Assembly (NCBI GenBank): GCA_027364815.1
Contig: DAHXOQ010000053.1
Span: 1 to 12,938, forward strand
Length of the DNA: 12,938 bases
Direction of reading: 5' to 3'
From: Acidobacteriaceae bacterium
Lineage (GTDB): Bacteria > Acidobacteriota > Terriglobia > Terriglobales > Acidobacteriaceae
Shown: positions 7,005-12,938 of the stretch, piece by piece
Position numbering within the stretch: position 1 is the stretch's first letter
Layout: every line of letters begins with the position of its first letter
Notes under the pieces: model-generated
Database searches by the model: none
Seen by the model: the letters and a program-made list of their open reading frames with translations, nothing else
What the model was told of the DNA's origin: nothing
Program-made: the position numbers and the translations under genes

Positions 7005-7516
7005 GTATTGCGAGGTGTCTTTTCAGGCTTTGCAAAAAACGCATCCAGTAGCAACAAACAAGCACCCACCACAATCGCTGAATCCGCCACGTTGAAGTCG
7101 GGCCAGTGGTAGGAGAAGATGTGGACCTCGATGAAGTCGATGACGGAAGCGAAGCGGACGCGGTCGTACAAATTCCCAATTGCCCCGCCGAGGATGAGAG
7201 CAAGGGCAAGCACGGTTGCGCTGCAACTCTGGCTGAGGCGATAGAGAAAGATGAAGAGGACGAGGATGGCGGTGCAGGTGAAAGCGACAAGCCCCCAGCG
7301 GACGGCGTTCGGCGAAACAGAGTCGGCGAAGAGAGAGAAGGCGGCGCCGTCATTTTGCCAGTGGGAGATGCGCAAGAAGCCAGGAATAACGGCGATGAAA
7401 TGGCCGATGGGGAGGTGCGCGTCGATCCAGAGCTTGGTGACGCGGTCGAGCGCAATGACGAGTGCGGAGATAGCGAGAAGCGATGGAAAGAGGCGGGCGC
7501 GGTTGTTATGGATCAC
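7001..7516 (-). CDS. lspA: Lipoprotein signal peptidase (signal peptidase II)
   Basis: 171 residues, normal for LspA, with four predicted membrane spans. The enzyme is an inner-membrane aspartyl protease that cuts the signal peptide from diacylglyceryl-modified prolipoproteins. Family motifs are present: LDRVTKLW near the N-terminus, QNDGAAFSLFA (54-64), GGAIGNLYDRV (110-120), and the two catalytic aspartates Asp127 in VIDF and Asp145 in FNVADSA. Translation starts at GTG 7516-7514, which overlaps the ileS TGA stop in the sequence GTGA. GGAGG lies seven bases upstream, inside the ileS coding end, so translation is probably coupled. The ileS-lspA order is the classical one in many bacteria. 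The gene converges on the membrane gene at 6459-7004 with overlapping stops and no visible terminator. Confidence 0.96.
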   Translation of the reverse strand: MIHNNRARLFPSLLAISALVIALDRVTKLWIDAHLPIGHFIAVIPGFLRISHWQNDGAAFSLFADSVSPNAVRWGLVAFTCTAILVLFIFLYRLSQSCSATVLALALILGGAIGNLYDRVRFASVIDFIEVHIFSYHWPDFNVADSAIVVGACLLLLDAFFAKPEKTPRNT

Positions 7517-10500
7517 TGAATTGCCTCCGCTTTTTCAGCTGAGTTAGCCGGTGGTGGCTCAATTCCCATTTCTTTGAGGGCGCTGCGGCAGCGACCGCAG
7601 ACGTTTTCCCATGCGCCGTAGTTGGCTGTGTCTTCAGTAAAGTTCCAACAGCGGTTGCACTTGGTGCCGACGGCGGGGATAACTTTTGCAGCTAACGCTT
7701 CACCGGCCTTGGTTTCAATGACGCGAACTCGGGAGACATTGAGAGCTTCTTTGAGGCTGTCGGCGTAGCGCGTGAGGAGAGCGTGGAGTTCGCCGCTAGC
7801 TGAGATTTCAACTTCGGCTTCGAGGGCTTTACCTATGCGCTTGGCCTGGCGCTCCTCTTCAAGGATGCGGAGTGCTTCGTCGCGTGCGGTGAAGAGTTGC
7901 TTCCACTCGGCTAACAGCGCGGCTGTGTCGCCCGCAAAGATTTCTCTTGGCTCATGGAATTGCGCAAGGTGCACGCTCGCTTCGCGGCCTTCGACCGCGG
8001 GCAAGTGCTCCCAGACTTCGTCCGATGTGAATGTGAGTATGGGAGCAACAAGGCGGACGAGAGTTTCAGTGATCTGCCACAAAACAGTCTGCGCGGAACG
8101 ACGCGCAACACTCGTTGGTGCAAATGTGTAGAGGCGATCCTTCAAAACATCGAGATAGAAGGAACTCAAATCCACAATCGCGAACTCGTTGACCGCGTGA
8201 TAGACGCGGTGAAACTCAAAACTTGCGTACCAGCCACGTACTTTCTCGGTGAGTTCGCTGGTGCGGGCGAGCATGTACTGATCCAGCGGAAGCAAATCGT
8301 TGAAGGCGACCTGATCACGCGCCGGGTCAAAACCGTTCAGTGTGCCGAGCAGGAAACGGAAAGTGTTGCGCAGTTTTTTGTAGAGCTCGGCGCAGCGCTG
8401 CATCAGGTTTTCGCTTGCGGCCATGTCTTCGCGGTAATCGACGCTGGCGACCCAGAGGCGTACGATTTCTCCGCCGAGGCGCTGTGCGATATCGACGGGG
8501 TCAACGCCGTTGCCTAATGATTTGCTCATGGCGCGGCCTTGCTCATCGAGGGTCCACCCGGCAGTGGCAACGTGCGAGTAAGGTGCGCGGCCACGCAGAG
8601 CCACTGATGTCAGCAGCGAAGAATGGAACCAGCCGCGATGCTGATCGCCGCCTTCGAGGTAGAGGCACTGAGTTTTGCCTCCGGATTGGAAGTCCTTGTA
8701 GATGGCTGAGAGTTCGGGGTCGGATTCACAGACGGCAAACCAACTGGTGCCGGAATCGAACCAGACATCGAGAATATCGGTTTCTTTGTGGAAGGTTGTG
8801 CCGCCGCAGTGCCCACAGGTGGGATTTTTCGGCGCGAGTTTATCGGTGGCGTCGGAGTGCCATGCCTCTGCGCCTTCCTGCTCAAAGAGGTGGATGATGG
8901 TGCGATTGAGTTCGGCGTCGATGATCGGTTGATTGCATCCGGAGCAGAGGAAGACGGCGATTGGCACGCCCCAGATGCGCTGGCGGCTGATGCACCAATC
9001 TGGTCTAGTCGCAATCATGTTGGTGATACGCTCTTTGCCCCAGGATGGATCCCAGATGACTTTATCGATCTCCTCGATGGCCAGTTGGCGGTAGGTTGTG
9101 TCGGAGCCGTCGGCTCTCTGAACGGGGGTTTCAAGCGAAATGAACCACTGCTCTGTGGCGCGGAAGATGACGGGCTTGTGGCAGCGCCAGCAATGCGGAT
9201 AGGAGTGCTCAATTTGAACGTGCGCCAGGAGGTGGCCGGATTTCTCTAGCATCTCGACGATAATGGGATTTGCGGCGAATACTTTTTTGCCTTCGAAGGG
9301 CGCGGGTTCTGGGCCTGGCCATGCGGAGGTGTCGACGCTGATGTGTCCTGCGGCATCAACGCGGCAGGTTGGGTCTAGGTTGTAACGGACGCCGGTGTAG
9401 AAATCGTCTGCGCCATGTGAAGGCGCAGTGTGGACTGCTCCGGTTCCTGTGTCGGCGGTGACGTACTCCGCAGTGACGCCAAGCAGGCTGCGATTCAGGA
9501 ATGGATGCTGATAGGTGGTGTGCTCAAGCTTGCTACCCTTGAAGCGTGCGAGCTCAACAAGGGGCTTGCCTTCAGGCGTGAGTTTGCATGCGGCGTTGAC
9601 TGAGGCGGCGAGCTCGGCGGCAAGAATATAAACCTTCGCATCTTTGTCATTGCTAGCGGCAACAGCAACATAGTCGAAATCAGGATGGAAGGCGACGGCC
9701 ATCGATGCTGGAAGTGTCCAGGGAGTAGTGGTCCAGATGATGGTGGCGAGGCTGCGGCCTTTGAGCGAAGTGTTGATATTTTCCGGTGCGCTCGTGAGAT
9801 CGTAGCGCACGTAAACGGAATCGGATTTGTGGTTGGCGTACTCGACTTCAGCTTCGGCGAGGGCGGTGCGGTCGTGGATGCACCAGTAGACGGGCTTGAG
9901 ACCGCGGTAGACGAAACCTTTCTCGAGGAAGCCATAAAAGGCCTCCAGCGTGCGGGCTTCATAACCGCGACTCATGGTGCGGTAGGGGTCGGCCCAGCGG
10001 CCGAAACAGCCGATGCGCTCAAATTGCGAAGTTTGCAGGTCGATATATTTTTGGGCGTATTCGCGACATGCCTTCAGAACATCAGCGGCTGGCATTTCCA
10101 GCTTTTTGCGGCCGAGCTGCTCGTCGACTTTGATCTCGATGGGGAGGCCGTGGCAATCGTAACCGGGAACGTAAGGAGAGTCGTAACCGCTCATGGTGCG
10201 GGACTTTACGACGAAATCCTTCAAGCACTTGTTGAGGGCGTGGCCGAGGTGAATGGGGCCATTTGCATAGGGTGGGCCGTCATGGAGGAGGTAGGTGCCG
10301 TTGGGCTTCCCAGACCCAGCTTTGCGAATCTGGGCATAGAGGTCAATTGCCTTCCAGTGTTCAAGGCGAAGTGGTTCATTCTGCGGCAGATTAGCCTTCA
10401 TGGCGAAGGTGGTTTGGGGCAAGGTCAGGGTCGCCTTCAGCTCGGTTGGCGTCACCTTCAGGTCAGATTGCTTCGCCTTTGGCTCAGATGGTGCGGACAT
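7513..10500 (-). CDS. ileS: Isoleucyl-tRNA synthetase
   Basis: Class I aminoacyl-tRNA synthetase that charges tRNA-Ile in the cytoplasm. I start it at ATG 10500 (995 residues) because GGGAG lies five bases upstream; the in-frame ATG at 10512 has no Shine-Dalgarno and would add four residues. In 10500 numbering, the HIGH-type signature HLGH is at 84-87 and the KMSKS-type motif MSKS at 658-661. A Cys-rich ribbon in the connective peptide (Cys519, 522, 562, 565) precedes KETDILDVWFDSG. The anticodon-binding domain follows, then a C-terminal zinc finger (Cys948, 951, 968, 971; CNRCWNF, CGRC). The N-terminus carries a short charged extension before LPQTTFAMKANLPQNEP, which aligns with the usual family start. 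It is first in the operon with lspA and divergent from the TonB-family gene. No T-box leader is visible in the 120 bases upstream. Confidence 0.97.
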   Translation of the reverse strand: MSAPSEPKAKQSDLKVTPTELKATLTLPQTTFAMKANLPQNEPLRLEHWKAIDLYAQIRKAGSGKPNGTYLLHDGPPYANGPIHLGHALNKCLKDFVVKSRTMSGYDSPYVPGYDCHGLPIEIKVDEQLGRKKLEMPAADVLKACREYAQKYIDLQTSQFERIGCFGRWADPYRTMSRGYEARTLEAFYGFLEKGFVYRGLKPVYWCIHDRTALAEAEVEYANHKSDSVYVRYDLTSAPENINTSLKGRSLATIIWTTTPWTLPASMAVAFHPDFDYVAVAASNDKDAKVYILAAELAASVNAACKLTPEGKPLVELARFKGSKLEHTTYQHPFLNRSLLGVTAEYVTADTGTGAVHTAPSHGADDFYTGVRYNLDPTCRVDAAGHISVDTSAWPGPEPAPFEGKKVFAANPIIVEMLEKSGHLLAHVQIEHSYPHCWRCHKPVIFRATEQWFISLETPVQRADGSDTTYRQLAIEEIDKVIWDPSWGKERITNMIATRPDWCISRQRIWGVPIAVFLCSGCNQPIIDAELNRTIIHLFEQEGAEAWHSDATDKLAPKNPTCGHCGGTTFHKETDILDVWFDSGTSWFAVCESDPELSAIYKDFQSGGKTQCLYLEGGDQHRGWFHSSLLTSVALRGRAPYSHVATAGWTLDEQGRAMSKSLGNGVDPVDIAQRLGGEIVRLWVASVDYREDMAASENLMQRCAELYKKLRNTFRFLLGTLNGFDPARDQVAFNDLLPLDQYMLARTSELTEKVRGWYASFEFHRVYHAVNEFAIVDLSSFYLDVLKDRLYTFAPTSVARRSAQTVLWQITETLVRLVAPILTFTSDEVWEHLPAVEGREASVHLAQFHEPREIFAGDTAALLAEWKQLFTARDEALRILEEERQAKRIGKALEAEVEISASGELHALLTRYADSLKEALNVSRVRVIETKAGEALAAKVIPAVGTKCNRCWNFTEDTANYGAWENVCGRCRSALKEMGIEPPPANSAEKAEAIQ
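7524..7528 (-). promoter_or_regulatory. Shine-Dalgarno for lspA inside the ileS 3' end
   Basis: GGAGG on the minus strand, seven bases before the GTG start of lspA and within the last codons of ileS. It supports the GTG start and coupled translation of the two genes. Confidence 0.8.
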
Positions 10501-10505
10501 CGTTA

Positions 10506-10510
10506 CTCCC
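10506..10510 (-). promoter_or_regulatory. Shine-Dalgarno that decides the ileS start
   Basis: GGGAG on the minus strand, five bases from ATG 10500. It overlaps the codons after the alternative ATG 10512, so it favours the inner start. Confidence 0.7.
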
Positions 10511-10564
10511 ATGTGTCGAGTCGCTAAAAACTCTGAAAAATTGCGTCAGTAGTATAAGTGTAAA

Positions 10565-10587
10565 CCGAAGAAACGAGTATTTCTCGG
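10565..10587. promoter_or_regulatory. Imperfect inverted repeat between ileS and the TonB-family gene
   Basis: CCGA-A-GAAA (10565-10573) pairs with TTTCTCGG (10580-10587), leaving one bulged A and a six-base loop CGAGTA: eight base pairs in all. It sits in the middle of the 120-base divergent region. It could be an operator or a leader hairpin for either gene. A TATACT-like block on the minus strand (about 10551-10556) is a possible ileS -10, without a good -35. Confidence 0.4.
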
Positions 10588-10620
10588 TAACGGGCTGGCG
10601 GCGAGTTCGTCTATTAAAAT

Positions 10621-11748
10621 ATGGCAACGCTTCTTAACCTCCAATACGAGACAGAAGAGGGTTCGGCGAAGGATAATAGTAGGATGGATTCGGATGGGGC
10701 CGCAGAGGATGGCAGCACCCCGGATTCTTCACTCACGATGACAGAACAAGACAATATAACGCCGGAGATTGTGAACTCTGTAGCGGCTCCCAGTCTGGAG
10801 CCGGGCTACGAGATTGACAGTTTATTGGGCCAAAACCTCAAGGAAAAGGGTGTCTTTGCAGATTTGTATGAGAATCTGCTGGATCTCTTTTTCCCGCCGC
10901 ATCTTCCTCCGCTGGAGCTGACTTCGACGCCGATACCTGTTGAGGACAAGATGGCGGTGAAGCGCAATCCTGTCTCGGTGGCGATTTCTACTGTCTTCAA
11001 TGTATTGCTGCTGGTGCTGATTGTGTGGGTTGGCAAGGCATTTATTTCACCTCCTCCGGTTACGACTGTGGTGCCTCTGGATTTGGATGCGGATACAGTT
11101 GCGGAGTTGAATATGAAGAACGCCAACCACGGCGGTGGCGGTGGTGGCGAACACAACAAGATTGAAGCTGAGATTGGTAAGACCCCAAAGGCTGATTTGC
11201 ATCCGCTGGCTCCGGTTTCTAAGCCAATCGAAAATCCGAAGCTGGCTGTTGACCCGGCAGTTTTGGTGCAGCCCGATATCAAGCTGCCGGATAACCCGAA
11301 TATGCCAAACTTCGGCGTGAAGAACAGCGCGAATGTGACGCTGGCTTCTGCAGGAACAGGTGGCCCGGCGGGATTGGGCGCCGGTAGTGGAAACGGCGTT
11401 GGCACAGGCAGTGGCTCAGGGTATGGACCGGGCAGTGGTGGAAACTACGGCGGCGGCGTTTACCAGATTGGCGGAGATATTTCAAAGCCTCAGGTGATCA
11501 GCAGCGTGGACCCCGAATTTACCGATGAAGCAAGACGCGCGAAGTACCAGGGCGTTGTTTTGGTGGGATTGATCGTGGATGCGCAGGGTAATCCGCAAAA
11601 TGTGCACGTGGTGCGCGCGATTGGGTATGGACTGGATGAGAAGGCTGTTGAAGCGGTGAAGCAGTACAAGTTCAGGCCGGCAATGAAGCAGGGTAAGGGA
11701 CCGGTTCCGGTGCAACTTTCGATTTATGTGAACTTCAGAATTTATTAG
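10621..11748 (+). CDS. TonB-family energy transducer with long cytoplasmic N-terminus
   Basis: 375 residues if the first ATG is used. Residues 1-116 are polar and acidic, predicted cytoplasmic, and include a motif DLYENLLDLFFPPHLPPLEL (81-100). One membrane span lies at about 117-140 (SVAISTVFNVLLLVLIVWVG). A periplasmic linker follows, with GGGGGGEH (171-178) and a Gly/Ser-rich run (245-280). The TonB C-terminal domain (about 285-375) shows SVDPEFTDEARRAKYQGVV, VDAQGNPQNVHVVRAIG, LDEKAVEAVKQYKFRPA and a final VNFRIY. TonB proteins pass proton-motive force from ExbB/ExbD to outer-membrane receptors; no exbB, exbD or receptor gene is in the window. The start is uncertain: ATG 10621 has no Shine-Dalgarno and follows TATTAAAAT directly, while ATG 10684 has AAGGA ten bases upstream and would shorten the tail by 21 residues. 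A terminator closes the gene. Confidence 0.9.
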   Translation: MATLLNLQYETEEGSAKDNSRMDSDGAAEDGSTPDSSLTMTEQDNITPEIVNSVAAPSLEPGYEIDSLLGQNLKEKGVFADLYENLLDLFFPPHLPPLELTSTPIPVEDKMAVKRNPVSVAISTVFNVLLLVLIVWVGKAFISPPPVTTVVPLDLDADTVAELNMKNANHGGGGGGEHNKIEAEIGKTPKADLHPLAPVSKPIENPKLAVDPAVLVQPDIKLPDNPNMPNFGVKNSANVTLASAGTGGPAGLGAGSGNGVGTGSGSGYGPGSGGNYGGGVYQIGGDISKPQVISSVDPEFTDEARRAKYQGVVLVGLIVDAQGNPQNVHVVRAIGYGLDEKAVEAVKQYKFRPAMKQGKGPVPVQLSIYVNFRIY

Positions 11749-11768
11749 AAAAGTTGAGTGTGAAGAGT

Positions 11769-11802
11769 AAAGCCTCCGGGAAATCGGAGGCTTTTTATTT
11801 TT
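11769..11802 (+). terminator. Rho-independent terminator of the TonB-family gene
   Basis: AAAGCCTCCG (11769-11778) and CGGAGGCTTT (11785-11794) form a perfect ten-base stem around the loop GGAAAT, followed by a T-rich tail to 11802. It starts 20 bases after the stop. On the other strand, where the glycosidase gene ends at 11818, the T-tract after the stem is short, so termination in that direction would be weaker. Confidence 0.92.
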
Positions 11803-11817
11803 GGGTGGAAAGATTGT

Positions 11818-12938
11818 TCAGGCGAGGTTGACGTAGGTTGTGTAGCTTTGGTCTTCGATGGAGGTGAAGGGGAAAAGTGTGACTGGGCCTTGGGGTGTGC
11901 TGATTTTCCATGCGGATTGGTTGGGGATTTGCTGTATGTTGAGAAGCTGCTCTCGCGTGAGTGTAAGTTGGCCGTCGCTGGTGAGCGGGAAGAGAACGAG
12001 CGGACCGCGAAGTAGCGCGACGGTGTTGGGATGCTCCGGGTCGATGGATTGAAGGCGCAAATTCAGCGGGAGAGTGAGTTCGATTTTGTCGCTGCGCTTC
12101 CAATCGTGCGTGATGGTGGCAAAACCATTGTGCACTTCCGGGATGATGCGAACTCCGTTGACGCGGAGGGTAAAACTCTGTTGGGAACGATCGTTGGCCC
12201 ATTCGGGAATGCGCAGGTGGAGTGGAAAATTGATGGGGCGCGAGGCGTTGAGCGTGAAATTGATTTTGCCTTCGAAGGGGTAATTGCTTTCTTGTGTGAG
12301 CGTGAGGTGCGTGCCGTCGGCGTGTATCCAGCGAACGGTGGAGGGCAGGTAAAGGTTGACGAAGAGTTCGCGGTCGTTGTGGAAGTAAGTGAGGATGCGG
12401 TAATCGGCAGCGACTTGCGGCATAGTGCCGGAGCAACAGGGCCAGCGGTCAGGGAAGTAAACTTTTTTGCCGTTGAAGTTGTAGTCGGAGTAGTAGAAGG
12501 TGTGGCCATCGGCGAGCAGTGGCTTGGCGCCGAGGACGGTGTTGTAGAGAACGCGCTCCATGCTATCGCCATAGCGGCCATCTTGCGTCACACGCAGGAG
12601 CGAGCGCGTGATTTTGAAGTGGGCGTAGCTGCCGCATGGAGTTTCAAAGCCGGAGTGAGTCTTAGTCAGGCTGGCGTGGAGTTTGCCGCTGCCGGGTGCG
12701 ACGAAAGATTCATCAGGACCCCAGCCACCGGTGGCGAAGCTCTGCGCCTGAAGCATGTCGAAAGCGTTGGTTGCAGCGTGAAGATGCTTGCGGCTGCCGG
12801 CGGAGAGCCATGCCTGCATCGCGGAGCTCAGCGAGTTGCAGAAGCTGTAAGCATGGTGGTCGGCGAGGACGTTTTGATTTTCAGAGAGCGGGGCAAACCA
12901 GTTTTCGTCGAGGAGGTAGCGGGGAGCCATTTTCCGAT
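11818..12938 (-). CDS. GH127/DUF1680-type beta-L-arabinofuranosidase-like glycosidase, 5' end cut
   Basis: The frame is open to the right edge with no stop before ATG 12930, and family members are usually 600 residues or more, so this is the C-terminal part (at least 372 residues). In numbering from the ATG at 12930, typical features are HAYSFCNSLSSAMQAWL (26-42), GGWGPDE (68-74), FETPCGSYAHFK (95-106), DSMERVLYNTVLGA (122-135), YYSDYNF (146-152) and WPCCSGTMPQVAADY (163-177), then a C-terminal beta-sandwich. In GH127, a glutamate and three cysteines bind zinc and one cysteine is the nucleophile; Glu95 or neighbours, Cys98, Cys165 and Cys166 are the candidates. The family removes beta-L-arabinofuranose from plant glycans and glycoproteins; substrate here is inferred only. 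A signal peptide, if any, lies outside the window. It converges on the TonB gene. Confidence 0.85.
   Translation of the reverse strand, partial: RKMAPRYLLDENWFAPLSENQNVLADHHAYSFCNSLSSAMQAWLSAGSRKHLHAATNAFDMLQAQSFATGGWGPDESFVAPGSGKLHASLTKTHSGFETPCGSYAHFKITRSLLRVTQDGRYGDSMERVLYNTVLGAKPLLADGHTFYYSDYNFNGKKVYFPDRWPCCSGTMPQVAADYRILTYFHNDRELFVNLYLPSTVRWIHADGTHLTLTQESNYPFEGKINFTLNASRPINFPLHLRIPEWANDRSQQSFTLRVNGVRIIPEVHNGFATITHDWKRSDKIELTLPLNLRLQSIDPEHPNTVALLRGPLVLFPLTSDGQLTLTREQLLNIQQIPNQSAWKISTPQGPVTLFPFTSIEDQSYTTYVNLA

Noticed and set aside
9685..10527. Long plus-strand frame (280 codons) opposite ileS
   Set aside because: It is antisense to an unmistakable isoleucyl-tRNA synthetase and shows no domain; it reflects GC-rich codon structure on the other strand.
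10501..10620. T-box or other riboswitch leader for ileS
   Set aside because: The region is only 120 bases and lacks a T-box consensus or a terminator/antiterminator pair; the one hairpin has no following U-tract.
11100..11460. Gly-rich repeats in the TonB-family gene as a genomic tandem repeat
   Set aside because: The codons vary and the run is a flexible protein linker rather than a DNA-level repeat.
1..12938. Defence system, prophage, transposon or CRISPR array
   Set aside because: No transposase, integrase, terminal inverted repeat, nuclease gene or regularly spaced repeat array was seen; the genes are housekeeping and envelope functions.

Overview
The window looks like a chromosomal segment from an Acidobacteriota bacterium, probably family Acidobacteriaceae (Granulicella/Edaphobacter/Terriglobus-like). 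The evidence is indirect: tandem secreted DUF3224 proteins, an OmpA protein with a beta-rich N-terminal module and a coiled coil, a TonB-family protein with a long cytoplasmic tail ending in an FFPPHLPPLEL-type motif, and a GH127-type glycosidase. Signal peptides and outer-membrane and TonB functions indicate a Gram-negative (diderm) cell. No mobile element, CRISPR array, rRNA or tRNA was seen.

Layout. Positions 1-1736 carry three minus-strand genes: a HAD-family hydrolase cut by the left edge, and two secreted DUF3224 paralogues. A 333-base divergent region (1737-2069) holds a 13-base direct repeat and leads to a plus-strand OmpA-family envelope protein (2070-3662). That gene ends at a strong hairpin terminator facing a secreted M1 aminopeptidase on the minus strand (3759-6365). 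Next is an AT-richer patch (6459-7004) with a small unrecognised membrane protein whose frame is interrupted by one in-frame TAA and then stays open for 64 more codons. Its final stop overlaps the stop of lspA on the other strand. ileS and lspA (7001-10500, minus) form a conserved two-gene operon with a 4-base GTGA overlap. Divergent from ileS is a TonB-family energy transducer (10621-11748) with its own terminator. The right edge (11818-12938, minus) is the C-terminal part of a GH127/DUF1680-type beta-L-arabinofuranosidase-like enzyme.

How the genes fit together. Most products act at or beyond the envelope: lipoprotein signal peptidase, an OmpA peptidoglycan anchor, a TonB transducer, a secreted peptidase, a glycosidase that may act on plant-type arabinosides, and two secreted DUF3224 proteins. 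This suits a soil heterotroph using polymers, but apart from ileS-lspA the genes are separate convergent or divergent units rather than one operon. I found no clear novel multi-gene system. The points most worth a second look are the interrupted membrane gene, the tandem DUF3224 pair, the direct repeat upstream of the OmpA gene, the palindrome across the aminopeptidase stop, and the accessory domains of the OmpA and TonB proteins.
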